Positions 9,072 through 16,951 are shown, counted from the stretch's first letter. The stretch is 64,000 nucleotides of DNA from Oscillospiraceae bacterium (GCA_015067175.1 SVMX01000005.1:124001-188000); one strand, 5' to 3'. Made by a program: numbers and translations. The notes: a model not told the origin generated them from the sequence alone.

Positions 9072-9842
9072 TTATACATAGCTGCACGGTTCGGTATCGC
9101 TGTCAGCGGCAAAAACGCTGACCTCGAGGAACTTTCTGCTAAGCAGCGCAGCAAGCCTGTGAGCGGCACATTTTTCGGTGCCGTAATGCCCTGCGTCTAC
9201 AAGCACAAAGTCTGCATTGCGTGCGTCTATCCAGATGTTGTGTTTAATGTCGCCTGTAATAAGCGCCTGACAGCCCTTTTCTATCGCGGAATCCATAAAG
9301 CTTCCGCCTGAGCCTGAGCAGACCGCTACACGGCGTATCTCGGTCTTTATTCCTGCCGAATACTTCACGCTGTCAAGCATGAGCGCATTTTTGCAATGCT
9401 CTGCGAGCGCCTTTGGCGTGAAGCTGAAAGCAAGGTCGCACACTGCGCCGAAGCCAAGCCCGTTTGCGTGGACTTCTTCAAGCACCTCGCTGCTTTCAAA
9501 GCCGAGAAGCTCCAACAGTGCGTCATTTACGCCGCCCTCGCTCATATCAAAGTTGGTATGAACGCAAATGGCGCTAATACCGTTTTTCACAAGCTCATAT
9601 ACAGGAGTTCCGACCGAAACGCTTTTCAGCGGGTCGAATATCACAGGGTGATGTGAAATTATGAGGTTTGCATTTTTCTCGACCGCCTCATTTATCACCG
9701 CATTGGTCATGTCAAGGCAGGTGCAGATCCCTGTGATCATAGCGTTGGGGTCTCCGACAAGAAGTCCCACATTGTCGTATTTTTCGGCGGTGGAAAGCGG
9801 ACTTATGGTATTTATGTAGTCAAGCACATCTTTAACTTTCAT
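9072..9842 (-). CDS. Nif3-like dinuclear metal centre protein
   Basis: A 256-residue Nif3/YqfO/YbgI family protein. Metal ligands of the family are visible as ISHHPVIFDP (about 62-71), HTNFDMSEGGVND (about 95-107) and the C-terminal DAGHYGTE (about 215-222). These proteins form toroidal hexamers; the in vivo role is unsettled, with reported cyclohydrolase-like or metal-dependent activities. Its start overlaps the trmK stop by 4 bases, a pairing common in Firmicutes, which supports co-translation. Confidence 0.9.
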   Translation of the reverse strand: MKVKDVLDYINTISPLSTAEKYDNVGLLVGDPNAMITGICTCLDMTNAVINEAVEKNANLIISHHPVIFDPLKSVSVGTPVYELVKNGISAICVHTNFDMSEGGVNDALLELLGFESSEVLEEVHANGLGFGAVCDLAFSFTPKALAEHCKNALMLDSVKYSAGIKTEIRRVAVCSGSGGSFMDSAIEKGCQALITGDIKHNIWIDARNADFVLVDAGHYGTEKCAAHRLAALLSRKFLEVSVFAADSDTEPCSYV

Positions 9843-10495
9843 TCTGTTCCCTCCGCTTTTTTGTTGATTTTTTCTGCTAAGCTGCGAAGCTGTGCCGCTT
9901 CCTCTGCGAAGCTTTCCGAAGAATCCATGCCGCGTGCGTTTTTGAGAAGCTTTTCAGCGGTAAGCTTCAGAAATTTCGGGTCGGTAACCTTTCCCGAAAA
10001 CGCAAAAAACTCGTCGATATCGCGCTTTTCGCCTGTGTAAGCCGCAAGCATAACGACATACGCGCGCTTGCCGTCATAAGCGGTGCGCTCCTCAAGTATC
10101 TCAAAGCCATCAGCATAAAGCCTGCGGCGCAGTAGCTCGGGCTTTGTCATGGGCTGTAATATAAACCGCGTGTTCGCTGTCAGAAAGCGACAGCCTGTGA
10201 TTATATCCGCGATAAGCTCGCCGCCCATGCCGCAGATTATCACATCGTCGGCATAGTCTATCTCAGCAAGCCCGTCCGACTTCAAAACGCGAACGTTGTC
10301 GCAGCCCTCCTGCTCAACGGTGCGGCGTGCCGATTCAAGCGGCCCGTCGTTGATATCGGAGGCAACGACCTCTTTCGCGCCGTTTTTTGCAAGATAGCAC
10401 GCAAGCAGCGCGTGGTCGGTGCCAACATCGCAGATGACCCCGCCGCTTCTGCAAAGAGCCGCGGCGGTCTTAAGCCTGTTGTCAAGCGAGATCAC
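9839..10495 (-). CDS. trmK: tRNA (adenine(22)-N1)-methyltransferase TrmK
   Basis: A 218-residue SAM-dependent methyltransferase. The SAM-binding motif is CDVGTDHALLACYLA (about 22-36) and the catalytic-region motif is ICGMGGELI (about 87-95), both diagnostic of TrmK/YqfN, which methylates A22 in the D-arm of some tRNAs in Gram-positive bacteria. It starts 2 bases after the DUF1858 gene stop and overlaps the Nif3-like gene by 4 bases. Confidence 0.9.
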   Translation of the reverse strand: MISLDNRLKTAAALCRSGGVICDVGTDHALLACYLAKNGAKEVVASDINDGPLESARRTVEQEGCDNVRVLKSDGLAEIDYADDVIICGMGGELIADIITGCRFLTANTRFILQPMTKPELLRRRLYADGFEILEERTAYDGKRAYVVMLAAYTGEKRDIDEFFAFSGKVTDPKFLKLTAEKLLKNARGMDSSESFAEEAAQLRSLAEKINKKAEGTE

Positions 10496-10497
10496 TA

Positions 10498-10698
10498 TCA
10501 GTTGCCCATTGCTTCGTTGAGCTTAGCAACTATCTCGTCAGCATCAACGCCGTGCACCATGCAAGCCTGCTCAACGCTCTCGCCTCTTGCGGAGGGGCAG
10601 CCTAAGCAGTGCATACCCATACCGAGGAAGATGGGAGCAGCAGCCTCGGGATTTGTATCAAGAATATCGCCGATAATGGTATCTTTTGTAATAAGCAT
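10498..10698 (-). CDS. DUF1858 small redox-type protein
   Basis: A 66-residue protein starting MLITKDTIIGDIL, with the paired cysteines MHCLGCP (about residues 29-35) typical of DUF1858 / hybrid-cluster-protein-associated small domains. The start is the inner Met, preceded by GAAAGGA; the longer open frame upstream lacks a ribosome binding site. The Cys pair may bind metal or form a disulfide; the function is unknown. It is the first gene of the minus-strand run that continues with trmK. Confidence 0.88.
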   Translation of the reverse strand: MLITKDTIIGDILDTNPEAAAPIFLGMGMHCLGCPSARGESVEQACMVHGVDADEIVAKLNEAMGN

Positions 10699-10761
10699 AG
10701 TATTTATTTCCTTTCTTTTGTGCGTGGATACACCGCGCCATTGTATAAATATACATATTAT

Positions 10762-10790
10762 ATTATAACACAACACACGGCATTTGTCCA
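10762..10790 (-). promoter_or_regulatory. Sigma-A promoter of the DUF1858-trmK-nif3-rqcH run
   Basis: On the minus strand, -35 TGGACA (10790-10785) and -10 TATAAT (10767-10762) are separated by 17 bases, 63 bases before the DUF1858 start. Confidence 0.7.
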
Positions 10791-10923
10791 GTAGTATTGA
10801 CCGAAAAACGATGATTATGAATGTTGCTGTATGGTGTTACCGCAAAATCACCAATAACACAAACGCCTTGTTGTGATAATGTACAAAAATATATGATTTT
10901 GGCGAAAAAAGTTGTGAAAAGCG

Positions 10924-10952
10924 GTGACAAAAGCTGAGAAATATGTTATACT
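10924..10952 (+). promoter_or_regulatory. Sigma-A promoter of the cytidylate-kinase-like gene
   Basis: A -35 GTGACA (10924-10929) and -10 TATACT (10947-10952) with 17-base spacing. Confidence 0.6.
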
Positions 10953-10996
10953 GTATACAGAAAACAGGCGGTTTACCGCTTTTGGAGGTGCATTTT

Positions 10997-11596
10997 ATGT
11001 CAAGAAAGATAATTACCATCACAAGACAATACGGCAGCGGCGGACGCGAGATAGGCGAACAGCTTGCTCAGAAGCTCGGAATAGAGTTCTACGACAACAA
11101 GCTGCTTGATCTTGCGGCTGAAAACAGCGGCATTCACAAAAATCACTTCCGCGACAATGACGAAAAACGCACAAACAGCTTTTTGTATCTTCTCTCCACA
11201 ACATACGGTCAGGGCGGTATCCCGTTTGACGATACGCTGTTCTTTGCGCAGCTCAACACTATCCAGAAGATCGCTTCCGAGCAGGACTGCGTTATCATCG
11301 GCAGATGCGCGGACTACGCTCTGCGCGATTTCACGGGAGTTATCAACTTGTTTGTGAGCGCCCCGTTCGAGTGCCGTGTAAAGCGCGCCATCGAGGTCTA
11401 CGGTATTGAGGAAAAACACGCCGAGAACTATGTAAAGCGCATTGACAAGCAGAGAACTTCCTATTATAATTACTATACCGACAAGCGCTGGGGTCAGCCG
11501 CAGAACTATCAGCTTTGCCTTGACAGCTCAGTGCTCGGAATAGACGGCTCGGTGAAGCTTGCCGAAGACTTTATCAAGATGTATTACAAGGATTGA
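10997..11596 (+). CDS. Cytidylate kinase-like family protein
   Basis: A 199-residue P-loop protein. Residues 1-20 carry the family start IITITRQYGSGGREIGEQLA, where GSGG replaces the standard Walker A lysine loop, followed by LGIEFYDNKLL and later IIGRCADYAL. This pattern marks the cytidylate-kinase-like family (PF13189), common in Clostridia, whose substrate is not established. The ATG at 10997 follows TTTGGAGGTG at an ideal distance; the frame opens earlier at 10943 but that region holds the promoter. It is monocistronic, with a terminator directly after it. Confidence 0.85.
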   Translation: MSRKIITITRQYGSGGREIGEQLAQKLGIEFYDNKLLDLAAENSGIHKNHFRDNDEKRTNSFLYLLSTTYGQGGIPFDDTLFFAQLNTIQKIASEQDCVIIGRCADYALRDFTGVINLFVSAPFECRVKRAIEVYGIEEKHAENYVKRIDKQRTSYYNYYTDKRWGQPQNYQLCLDSSVLGIDGSVKLAEDFIKMYYKD

Positions 11597-11613
11597 TATA
11601 CTATTATAATATA

Positions 11614-11644
11614 ACAAAGGCGGCTCAATGAGCCGCCTTTTGCT
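11614..11644 (+). terminator. Rho-independent terminator
   Basis: The stem AAAGGCGGCTC / GAGCCGCCTTT with loop AAT is followed by TTGCTG, just after the kinase-like gene. Confidence 0.88.
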
Positions 11645-11753
11645 GTGGTGAAGTTATGTCTGAAAGTGTTTTTACGATAAGTGCAGTCGGATTACCTTGT
11701 CAGCGTTTTTCTTTTGCCGGAAAGATAGTCGCTCACAGAAAATGAGCTGCTAC

Positions 11754-11823
11754 AAGGGAAATCTGAAATCTAGAACGCCAGTATTAAAAAACCGTCCAAC
11801 GGACGTGTCGTTTGCGCTGGCAC
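11754..11823. repeat. Diverged upstream copy of the tRNA-Arg 3' flank
   Basis: This ~70-base stretch runs from AAGGGAAATC to CTGGCAC and matches 11866-11936 closely in order and spacing, including a degraded copy of the terminator hairpin (CCGTCC / GGACG). The second copy is intact and abuts the tRNA-Arg gene. The first copy looks like a decayed duplicate; the rest of 11645-11930 holds no gene. Confidence 0.6.
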
Positions 11824-11865
11824 AGGGTGTTTGAGTGGTTTCACAAAGCGAAATCGGATTTCCGT

Positions 11866-11936
11866 AAGGGAAATCAGAAATCAAGAACGCAAGGCTAAAA
11901 AAGCCGTCCATCGGACGGCTTTTTTAACACTGGCAC
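11866..11936. repeat. Intact copy of the tRNA-Arg 3' flank repeat
   Basis: The second ~71-base unit of the direct repeat, ending in CTGGCAC, which is the 3' end of the tRNA gene. It contains the tRNA terminator. Confidence 0.6.
11897..11925 (-). terminator. Terminator of tRNA-Arg
   Basis: A perfect stem AAAAAAGCCGTCC / GGACGGCTTTTTT with a three-base loop. Read on the minus strand it lies 5 bases after the tRNA CCA end and is followed by T-rich sequence; it is symmetric and could act both ways. Confidence 0.88.
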
Positions 11937-12005
11937 CCCTTGTAGGAATCGAACCTACAACTGCCCCTTAGGAGGGGGCTGTTATATCCATTTAACTAAA
12001 GAGGC
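11931..12005 (-). tRNA. tRNA-Arg(CCT)
   Basis: Read on the minus strand, 75 bases fold as a full cloverleaf: acceptor GCCTCTT with AAGGGGT (one G-U at each of positions 1-72 and 4-69), D-arm GTTA/TAAC, anticodon stem GCCCC/GGGGC with loop CTCCTAA giving anticodon CCT, T-arm GTAGG/CCTAC with loop TTCGAAT, and an encoded CCA end. It reads the AGG arginine codon. Confidence 0.96.
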
Positions 12006-12273
12006 GGATATCACAGACCTAATTATATCACAAGAAGCGCTTTTTTTCAATAGGATTTTTGTCGACGGAGCCGATTTTTCTGTAAAACATCGTATATATA
12101 AAGGTTTTTTTGCGCTTTTGAAGAGCAAAAAACACATTTTACCCGTTTTAGCTAAATTACTTAAACAGTGCAAAAGCGCATTGCTGAGCCAAAATTCGCT
12201 ATATTTAAAGTTAAAAATAGCGCATTTGCACAATTATTCTAAAAAAAAATTAAAGATTTATACAAAATGCACA
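12006..12273. other. AT-rich gene-free stretch
   Basis: Bases between the tRNA gene and the promoter at 12274 are AT-rich. Short open frames on both strands have no ribosome binding site or recognisable product. Nothing further is seen. Confidence 0.5.
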
Positions 12274-12303
12274 TTGACTAAATGGGATAAAAAATGTTAT
12301 AGT
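12274..12303 (+). promoter_or_regulatory. Sigma-A promoter of the SADTG-tailed secreted protein gene
   Basis: A -35 TTGACT (12274-12279) and -10 TTATAG (12297-12302, or TATAGT one base later) with 17-base spacing. A leader of about 110 bases follows. Confidence 0.6.
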
Positions 12304-12305
12304 GT

Positions 12306-12397
12306 TATACAAGGGTAGCTATGCCTGTGGGTATAGTTGTGCCTTAGCTAAGGTAAAATTTTCCGCTGTCATACAGGGCGGCGGGCAAACAAATTTT
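12306..12397 (+). promoter_or_regulatory. Structured 5' leader
   Basis: The ~110-base leader contains a perfect 12-base palindrome CCTTAGCTAAGG (12342-12353) and an upstream TAGCTA (12316-12321) that could pair alternatively with it. It does not match a riboswitch class I recognise. Confidence 0.35.
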
Positions 12398-12414
12398 TTA
12401 GGAGGATTTTTTCT

Positions 12415-13254
12415 ATGAAGATCACAAAGATTCTTTCTGCTGTTGCTGCTGCTTCTATCGCAACAACTGCACTCGTTGCTACTGCAAGCGCTGTAGATAT
12501 CAAGTCTACCGGCAACGACAACAACTACTTCACTGATAAGGGCAACATCGGTATCTTCCCTTTCAGCATCGGTACTAAGGACGAAGCTGAGAATGGTATG
12601 GACGTTCCCAAGGGCAACCTCGCTGCTGACTGCGGCTTCGAGCTTGAAGATGTTGCAGGCTTCTCTTTCACAATCACAATCCCTGAGGTAGACAGCATGG
12701 GTCTTGAGGGCAACCGCGAGATGTTCACAGGCCTCATCGGTGGTCAGGCTATCGTTTCTCTGAGATCTGTTGCTGACAGCCGTACACACAACTGGACTCC
12801 CGTTGGCGAATATTGGGGAGTTATTGATGATGACCTCGGTATTGCAACTCTCGATGATACAAAGGCTTTCGCTTTTGAGAAGGTTGGCGATTATACATAC
12901 GAGCTCACCGCTGAGTTCGATACCACTCAGATGTTTGAAGATGTTGGCGATGACATCATCGACAACCGTATCTTCATGCAGGTTTGGGGCGATGACCTTT
13001 GCTCCGTAGAGTTCGTTGAGGGCTCTCTGCTCGACGCTGACGGCAACGTACTCGTTACTGTTGACAACACAGGTGCTATCACCGATACAGGCGCAGGCGC
13101 TGACGCAGGCGACGGCGATTCCGCAGGCAGCACAGACGGTGCAACAGGCGAGGACAAGAACTCCGCTGACACAGGCGTTGAGGGCGTTGCAGCTGTTGCA
13201 GGTGTAGCAGTTCTCGCTGCAGGCGCTGCTATTCTCTCCAAGAAGAGAAAGTAA
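12415..13254 (+). CDS. Secreted beta-sandwich-type protein with SADTG sorting tail
   Basis: A 279-residue protein: signal peptide 1-26 (cleavage after ASA), a mature domain of about 27-215 rich in beta strands and ending in a stretch (SLLDADGNVLV) seen at the end of many carbohydrate-binding sandwiches, an Ala/Gly/Asp-rich linker (about 220-247), then a sorting-like tail: SADTG (250-254), a hydrophobic span and KKRK at the end. The tail matches NPXTG-type sortase signals with Ser-Ala in place of Asn-Pro. It is nearly identical in its last ~50 residues to the protein at 41320. The specific ligand is unknown; a carbohydrate-binding role is inference. The start has TTTAGGAGGA upstream. Confidence 0.8.
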   Translation: MKITKILSAVAAASIATTALVATASAVDIKSTGNDNNYFTDKGNIGIFPFSIGTKDEAENGMDVPKGNLAADCGFELEDVAGFSFTITIPEVDSMGLEGNREMFTGLIGGQAIVSLRSVADSRTHNWTPVGEYWGVIDDDLGIATLDDTKAFAFEKVGDYTYELTAEFDTTQMFEDVGDDIIDNRIFMQVWGDDLCSVEFVEGSLLDADGNVLVTVDNTGAITDTGAGADAGDGDSAGSTDGATGEDKNSADTGVEGVAAVAGVAVLAAGAAILSKKRK

Positions 13255-13294
13255 TTTTAAGAAATTTCAAAAAAATTTGATCTTTCTGAAACTT

Positions 13295-13398
13295 TATTGA
13301 ATTTACCCGCGACTACCGTAGTGAACAAAAAAATTAAAAAACTTTTGATTTTTTTGAAACTTTTCGGTTTGACCGCATGACTACGGTAGTGAGCGGTT
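13295..13398. repeat. Two inverted-repeat elements ACTAC-S-GTAGT
   Basis: The 11-base near-palindromes ACTACCGTAGT (13312-13322) and ACTACGGTAGT (13380-13390) are reverse complements of one another. The second is nested in a larger stem, GACCGC with GCGGTT (13371-13396). They lie in the 230-base gap between two secreted-protein genes, which otherwise contains AT-rich sequence and no clear promoter. Confidence 0.5.
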
Positions 13399-13484
13399 GA
13401 ATTAAACCCGTTTAACACACTTTGAGTGCCCGATAACTCAGAGATGTTTTAAAAGAACAAAACTAACTTTTTAGGAGGACTATT

Positions 13485-16172
13485 ATGTTAAGAAGAAGAA
13501 TCTTCTCTGCCGCAATGGCTTCTGTAATGGCGCTTTCCACCGTTGCAGTCGTTGCACAGGCAGAAGAGAAAACACTGGCAGATTACAAGGCTGAGCTCGA
13601 TGCACTTTTAAATGGCAACGATGACCTCACATGGCAGTGCGGCGATGACTGGCGCACAGGCGAGCTGCTCGACTACGGCGCAAAGCAGACCGAGAAGATG
13701 CTCGATGCACTCGACGCTGCAGAAGCTATACTCTTAAACGCTGATTCCCAAAAGGCTGACTACGCAGCTGCTTACTACATGGTAACAGGTGTTAGAAAGC
13801 ACCTCTACAAGAAGACATATGAGCAGCTTCAGGACCTGATCAAGCAGGCTGAGAGCTACACAACAAAGAACAACATCCTGAACGAAGAGATCAACGATAA
13901 CATTTATGATACAGCATGGTATGAGTCTCTTACTCTCGAGATCGAGGACGCTAAGAGCTTCACAGAGCTTGACACTGTTCCCGACATCACAGAGGCTTGG
14001 GATGAGCTGAACGCAATCGTTGTTCTTGAGCCCATCAAGAAGCTGAACAGAGTAAGCAAGGAAGACTTCAGAAGAGAGCTGCTCAAGTACGAAGCAATCG
14101 CAGCTGATGTTAACAAGTATGAGACTTGGAGACGCAGCGATGGCAGCGTAACATTCGGTAAGGCTTATAATGACGCTATGGCTCAGAGAGACGATATCGT
14201 TGCACAGTACAACGTTCTCGATGGCTACAAGGGTGTTAAGGAGACTACATTCCCTGAGATCTATGCAGGCTACACACTCTGCATCGACACTTATAACGCT
14301 TACAAGGGTTGGGCACCCGACAGCGCTACAACAAGAGGCTCCAACGCAGCTGTCAAGAAGCTGATCAACGATTACAACGGTCCTCTCGTTGCTACATTCA
14401 TGGTTGATGTTCTCGGTGATGAGAGCGCTTCTTCGGATAACACAACACTTGTTGGTGCTATCAAGACTGCAGGTGCAACACCCACATTCTACGTTGATAC
14501 TAATGATGATAATGTAGGCGACAAGCTTTGGGAAATCACATATGATGCCACAGTGAATACAAAGATCATTGCTGCAAAGGCTATCGTTTCTCTGGATAAG
14601 AATGTATACGTTCCTGTTGATGAGAACGGCAAGTGGATCGTTGACGAGGCAGTTCTGACAGAGGCTCCCAAGAAGAATGCTGACGGCGAATGGGTAACTC
14701 AGGCAGACGTACTCATCACTCTCGAAAACCATAACGGTGAGGGTGGCGACGCTGTTATTCCTAACAGATACCTCGCTCTCACAAAGGCTTCCAAGTTCGA
14801 TCTGGCTAACATGATCAAGATCGACGTTACTGAATTCGCAGGCGCAAAGGCTGCCGCTGATAGTCACAACAGAGCTTCTGATGGTGCCTCTCTCGATGTT
14901 GAGCTTTCCTACGCTCTGACACTCGCTGACGCATACCTCAAGGGTGTATACACCGAGCTTGATCCTAAGACAGGCGCTCCTATCGCTCAGTATGCTGCTT
15001 ATACCAACGGTTCTACCGGTTACCTCGATAACCACGATATCGTACACGTAACTGATGGTGATTATAATGATATCATCGACGTTATCGATGAGATCGGTGT
15101 TATTTCTCCCAGCGATTATGCTAAAAATCAGACACCTGAGTGGACACTCGTTTACCGTTACCTGAAGTACGCTCTCGAGGACAACTTCAAGGGCGCAAAG
15201 GCTGGCGAAGGCACTCACATCAAGCGTGCTGATATTGAGAAGCTCATCGGTGAATCCGAGGCACTCCTCAACGCTACAGGCGACGCTGCTATCTTCAACC
15301 CCACACACGTTGCACTGCTTCACGCTGTAAAGGAAGCTCGCGAGTGGGTAGCTGCTTCTTACACAAACAAGAAGTACGAAGACGGTAAGGAGTTCGAGGC
15401 TGCTAACGGTGAAGTTCACCCCAGCTCTGATGAGCTTTGGGGCGGTATCGCAGATCTTGATGCTGGTACAGATTTCAAACCTGTATTCGACAGCACCTAC
15501 TACTCCGATTCTTTCGTTGGTCTCAATGTAGCTTATACAGCTCTCGACGCAGAGTATAAGGCTCTTAAGATCTCTGTTGATGATGTATACAAGCTCCTCG
15601 GTGAGACTGCAGTTAAGGTTGACGCAGGCGAGCTGAACGATTCCGCAGCTATGCAGGACGCTCTCACAGAGTGCGGCAGATGGCTGTCTCAGGTTGACGA
15701 CATCACATACTATCTCAGCGATAACGATGCCGATGGTTGGGTAAACTCTGACGGCACACTCGACTCCGACGACGTTACTATGGGCTACTTTGATAACGCT
15801 GCATTCAACGAGGTTAGAGAGCTTCTGCCCCTCAACCGTATCGTAACAGGCGCTGCTAAGGTAGAGGCTGTTGGCGGTTATGTTACTACTGTTCTCAACG
15901 ACTCCCACGCTAATGCATATGCTGCATACCAGGCTCTGGATGCTGCTGTAACAGCTAACGCTCCCGGTGAGGGCGATGGCGAAGGCGGCGAAGGCGGCGC
16001 TTCCGGCACATACACAGGTAATGCTGAGTGGTCTCTCGACGATGCATCCATGATGATCGCTGATGCTTTCACAGGCATGAATCAGACCAAGGGTGACTAC
16101 GACAAGGATGGCGATACTGACCTCGACGACGTATCCGCAATCATCCGTGATGCTCTTGCAGGTATCATCTAA
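13485..16172 (+). CDS. Large secreted protein with divergent C-terminal dockerin
   Basis: An 895-residue exported protein: signal peptide 1-26 (cleavage after AQA), a long mainly helical region (about 27-480 and 500-820) with spaced Tyr/Ala-rich helices resembling FIVAR-type repeats, a Gly/Glu linker (about 825-843), and a C-terminal dockerin-like module at 846-895. The second half of that module has a complete calcium loop starting GDYDKDGDTD (Asp871, 873, 875, 877/879, 882) followed by LDDVSAIIRDALAGI. The first half keeps the matching helix LDDASMMIADAFTGM but lacks the calcium loop. Dockerins bind cohesins in cellulosome-type complexes; the next gene has a cohesin-like domain. The main body has no catalytic motif I recognise. 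Confidence 0.8.
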   Translation: MLRRRIFSAAMASVMALSTVAVVAQAEEKTLADYKAELDALLNGNDDLTWQCGDDWRTGELLDYGAKQTEKMLDALDAAEAILLNADSQKADYAAAYYMVTGVRKHLYKKTYEQLQDLIKQAESYTTKNNILNEEINDNIYDTAWYESLTLEIEDAKSFTELDTVPDITEAWDELNAIVVLEPIKKLNRVSKEDFRRELLKYEAIAADVNKYETWRRSDGSVTFGKAYNDAMAQRDDIVAQYNVLDGYKGVKETTFPEIYAGYTLCIDTYNAYKGWAPDSATTRGSNAAVKKLINDYNGPLVATFMVDVLGDESASSDNTTLVGAIKTAGATPTFYVDTNDDNVGDKLWEITYDATVNTKIIAAKAIVSLDKNVYVPVDENGKWIVDEAVLTEAPKKNADGEWVTQADVLITLENHNGEGGDAVIPNRYLALTKASKFDLANMIKIDVTEFAGAKAAADSHNRASDGASLDVELSYALTLADAYLKGVYTELDPKTGAPIAQYAAYTNGSTGYLDNHDIVHVTDGDYNDIIDVIDEIGVISPSDYAKNQTPEWTLVYRYLKYALEDNFKGAKAGEGTHIKRADIEKLIGESEALLNATGDAAIFNPTHVALLHAVKEAREWVAASYTNKKYEDGKEFEAANGEVHPSSDELWGGIADLDAGTDFKPVFDSTYYSDSFVGLNVAYTALDAEYKALKISVDDVYKLLGETAVKVDAGELNDSAAMQDALTECGRWLSQVDDITYYLSDNDADGWVNSDGTLDSDDVTMGYFDNAAFNEVRELLPLNRIVTGAAKVEAVGGYVTTVLNDSHANAYAAYQALDAAVTANAPGEGDGEGGEGGASGTYTGNAEWSLDDASMMIADAFTGMNQTKGDYDKDGDTDLDDVSAIIRDALAGII

Positions 16173-16188
16173 TCAAACTTTTTGTGTG

Positions 16189-16228
16189 ATCGATCCCCCT
16201 CGGGGCGCAAGCCCCGAATGGGGTTGAT
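16189..16228 (+). promoter_or_regulatory. Strong intercistronic hairpin
   Basis: A perfect inner stem TCGGGGC-GCAA-GCCCCGA (16200-16217) is capped outside by ATCGATCCCC / GGGGTTGAT. There is no T-run after it, so it is more likely an mRNA-stabilising or processing structure between the dockerin gene and the cohesin-like gene than a terminator. Confidence 0.6.
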
Positions 16229-16258
16229 TATATAAATAATTTTATGGAGGAAAATAAT

Positions 16259-16951
16259 ATGAAGAAGATTTTATCTCTTGGCGTAGCTGCTGCTATCGCT
16301 TCTATGACAGCTGTTGCTGCTTCTGCTGCTTTCCAGCCCGAGCTTATCGATGGCGATTACACTGAGGGCAGCACAGTAACATTCGAAATCAAGGCATACG
16401 AAGTTGACAAGGCTAACTTCAAGGCAACAATCGAGACCGCTGGTCTTGAGCTCGTTGAAGCTGATGTTGAAGGCATGGGCGACATCCAGGATGGCGTTCT
16501 CGTTTGGGTTGACGGCGCTGCTCCCGAGGATGGCGACGTTATCGCTACTCTCACATACAACGTAACTGCAGCTGCAGGTGAGAAGGTTTCTCTCGCTCTT
16601 ACTCCCGCTGAGGGCTATGAGGGCTACGTTGATGCTACTCTGAACATCGAGGCTGACGTTATCGAAGCTACAACAGGCGGCGATGAGGGCGGCGAGGATC
16701 TCGGCGGCGATGAAGGCGGCGAGGATCTCGGCGGCGACGAAGGCGGCGACATCATCGACGGTGGCGACGAAGGCAACACTGGCGACGAGGGCAACACTGG
16801 CGACGAAGGTACTGCTGGTGACGATGCAGGCTCCACAGAGGGCGGCGACGATGAGAACAAGGCTGAGAACCCTGACACAGGTATCGCTCTTGCAGTTGTT
16901 CCCGCAGTTCTCGCAGGTGCTGCTATCGTAGTTTCCAAGAAGAGAAAGTAA
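16259..16951 (+). CDS. Cohesin-like surface protein with NPDTG cell-wall anchor
   Basis: A 230-residue protein: signal peptide 1-23, one beta-sandwich domain (about 24-138), an acidic Gly/Glu/Asp/Thr linker with short tandem repeats (about 139-200), then NPDTG (204-208), a hydrophobic span and a KKRK end. The domain has the strand order and sequence feel of a cohesin: EGSTVTFEIKA near its start, GLELVEADVEG in the middle, and DGDVIATLTYNVTAAAGE near its end, where cohesins carry a G-FATI-F-V pattern. A single wall-anchored cohesin would resemble ScaE-type anchors. The cohesin call is inference. The ATG at 16259 follows GGAGG; the upstream ATG at 16244 overlaps that site. It follows the dockerin gene by 86 bases. 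Confidence 0.65.
   Translation: MKKILSLGVAAAIASMTAVAASAAFQPELIDGDYTEGSTVTFEIKAYEVDKANFKATIETAGLELVEADVEGMGDIQDGVLVWVDGAAPEDGDVIATLTYNVTAAAGEKVSLALTPAEGYEGYVDATLNIEADVIEATTGGDEGGEDLGGDEGGEDLGGDEGGDIIDGGDEGNTGDEGNTGDEGTAGDDAGSTEGGDDENKAENPDTGIALAVVPAVLAGAAIVVSKKRK
16676..16830 (+). repeat. In-gene tandem repeats encoding the acidic linker
   Basis: Two copies of a 27-base unit encoding GGDEGGEDL are followed by two copies of an 18-base unit encoding EGNTGD. Such repeats vary in copy number easily and would change linker length. Confidence 0.7.

Noticed and set aside
11645-11930. Possible second tRNA gene in the repeat next to tRNA-Arg
   Set aside because: Only the CTGGCAC end and the following flank are repeated; no T-arm or anticodon arm can be folded from the outer copy.
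13734-15908. A 724-codon open frame on the minus strand opposite the dockerin protein
   Set aside because: It mirrors the codon bias of the real gene and encodes no recognisable domain or signal.
16676-16830. Short direct repeats that could suggest a CRISPR array
   Set aside because: The units are coding, adjacent and without spacers; they encode a low-complexity linker.
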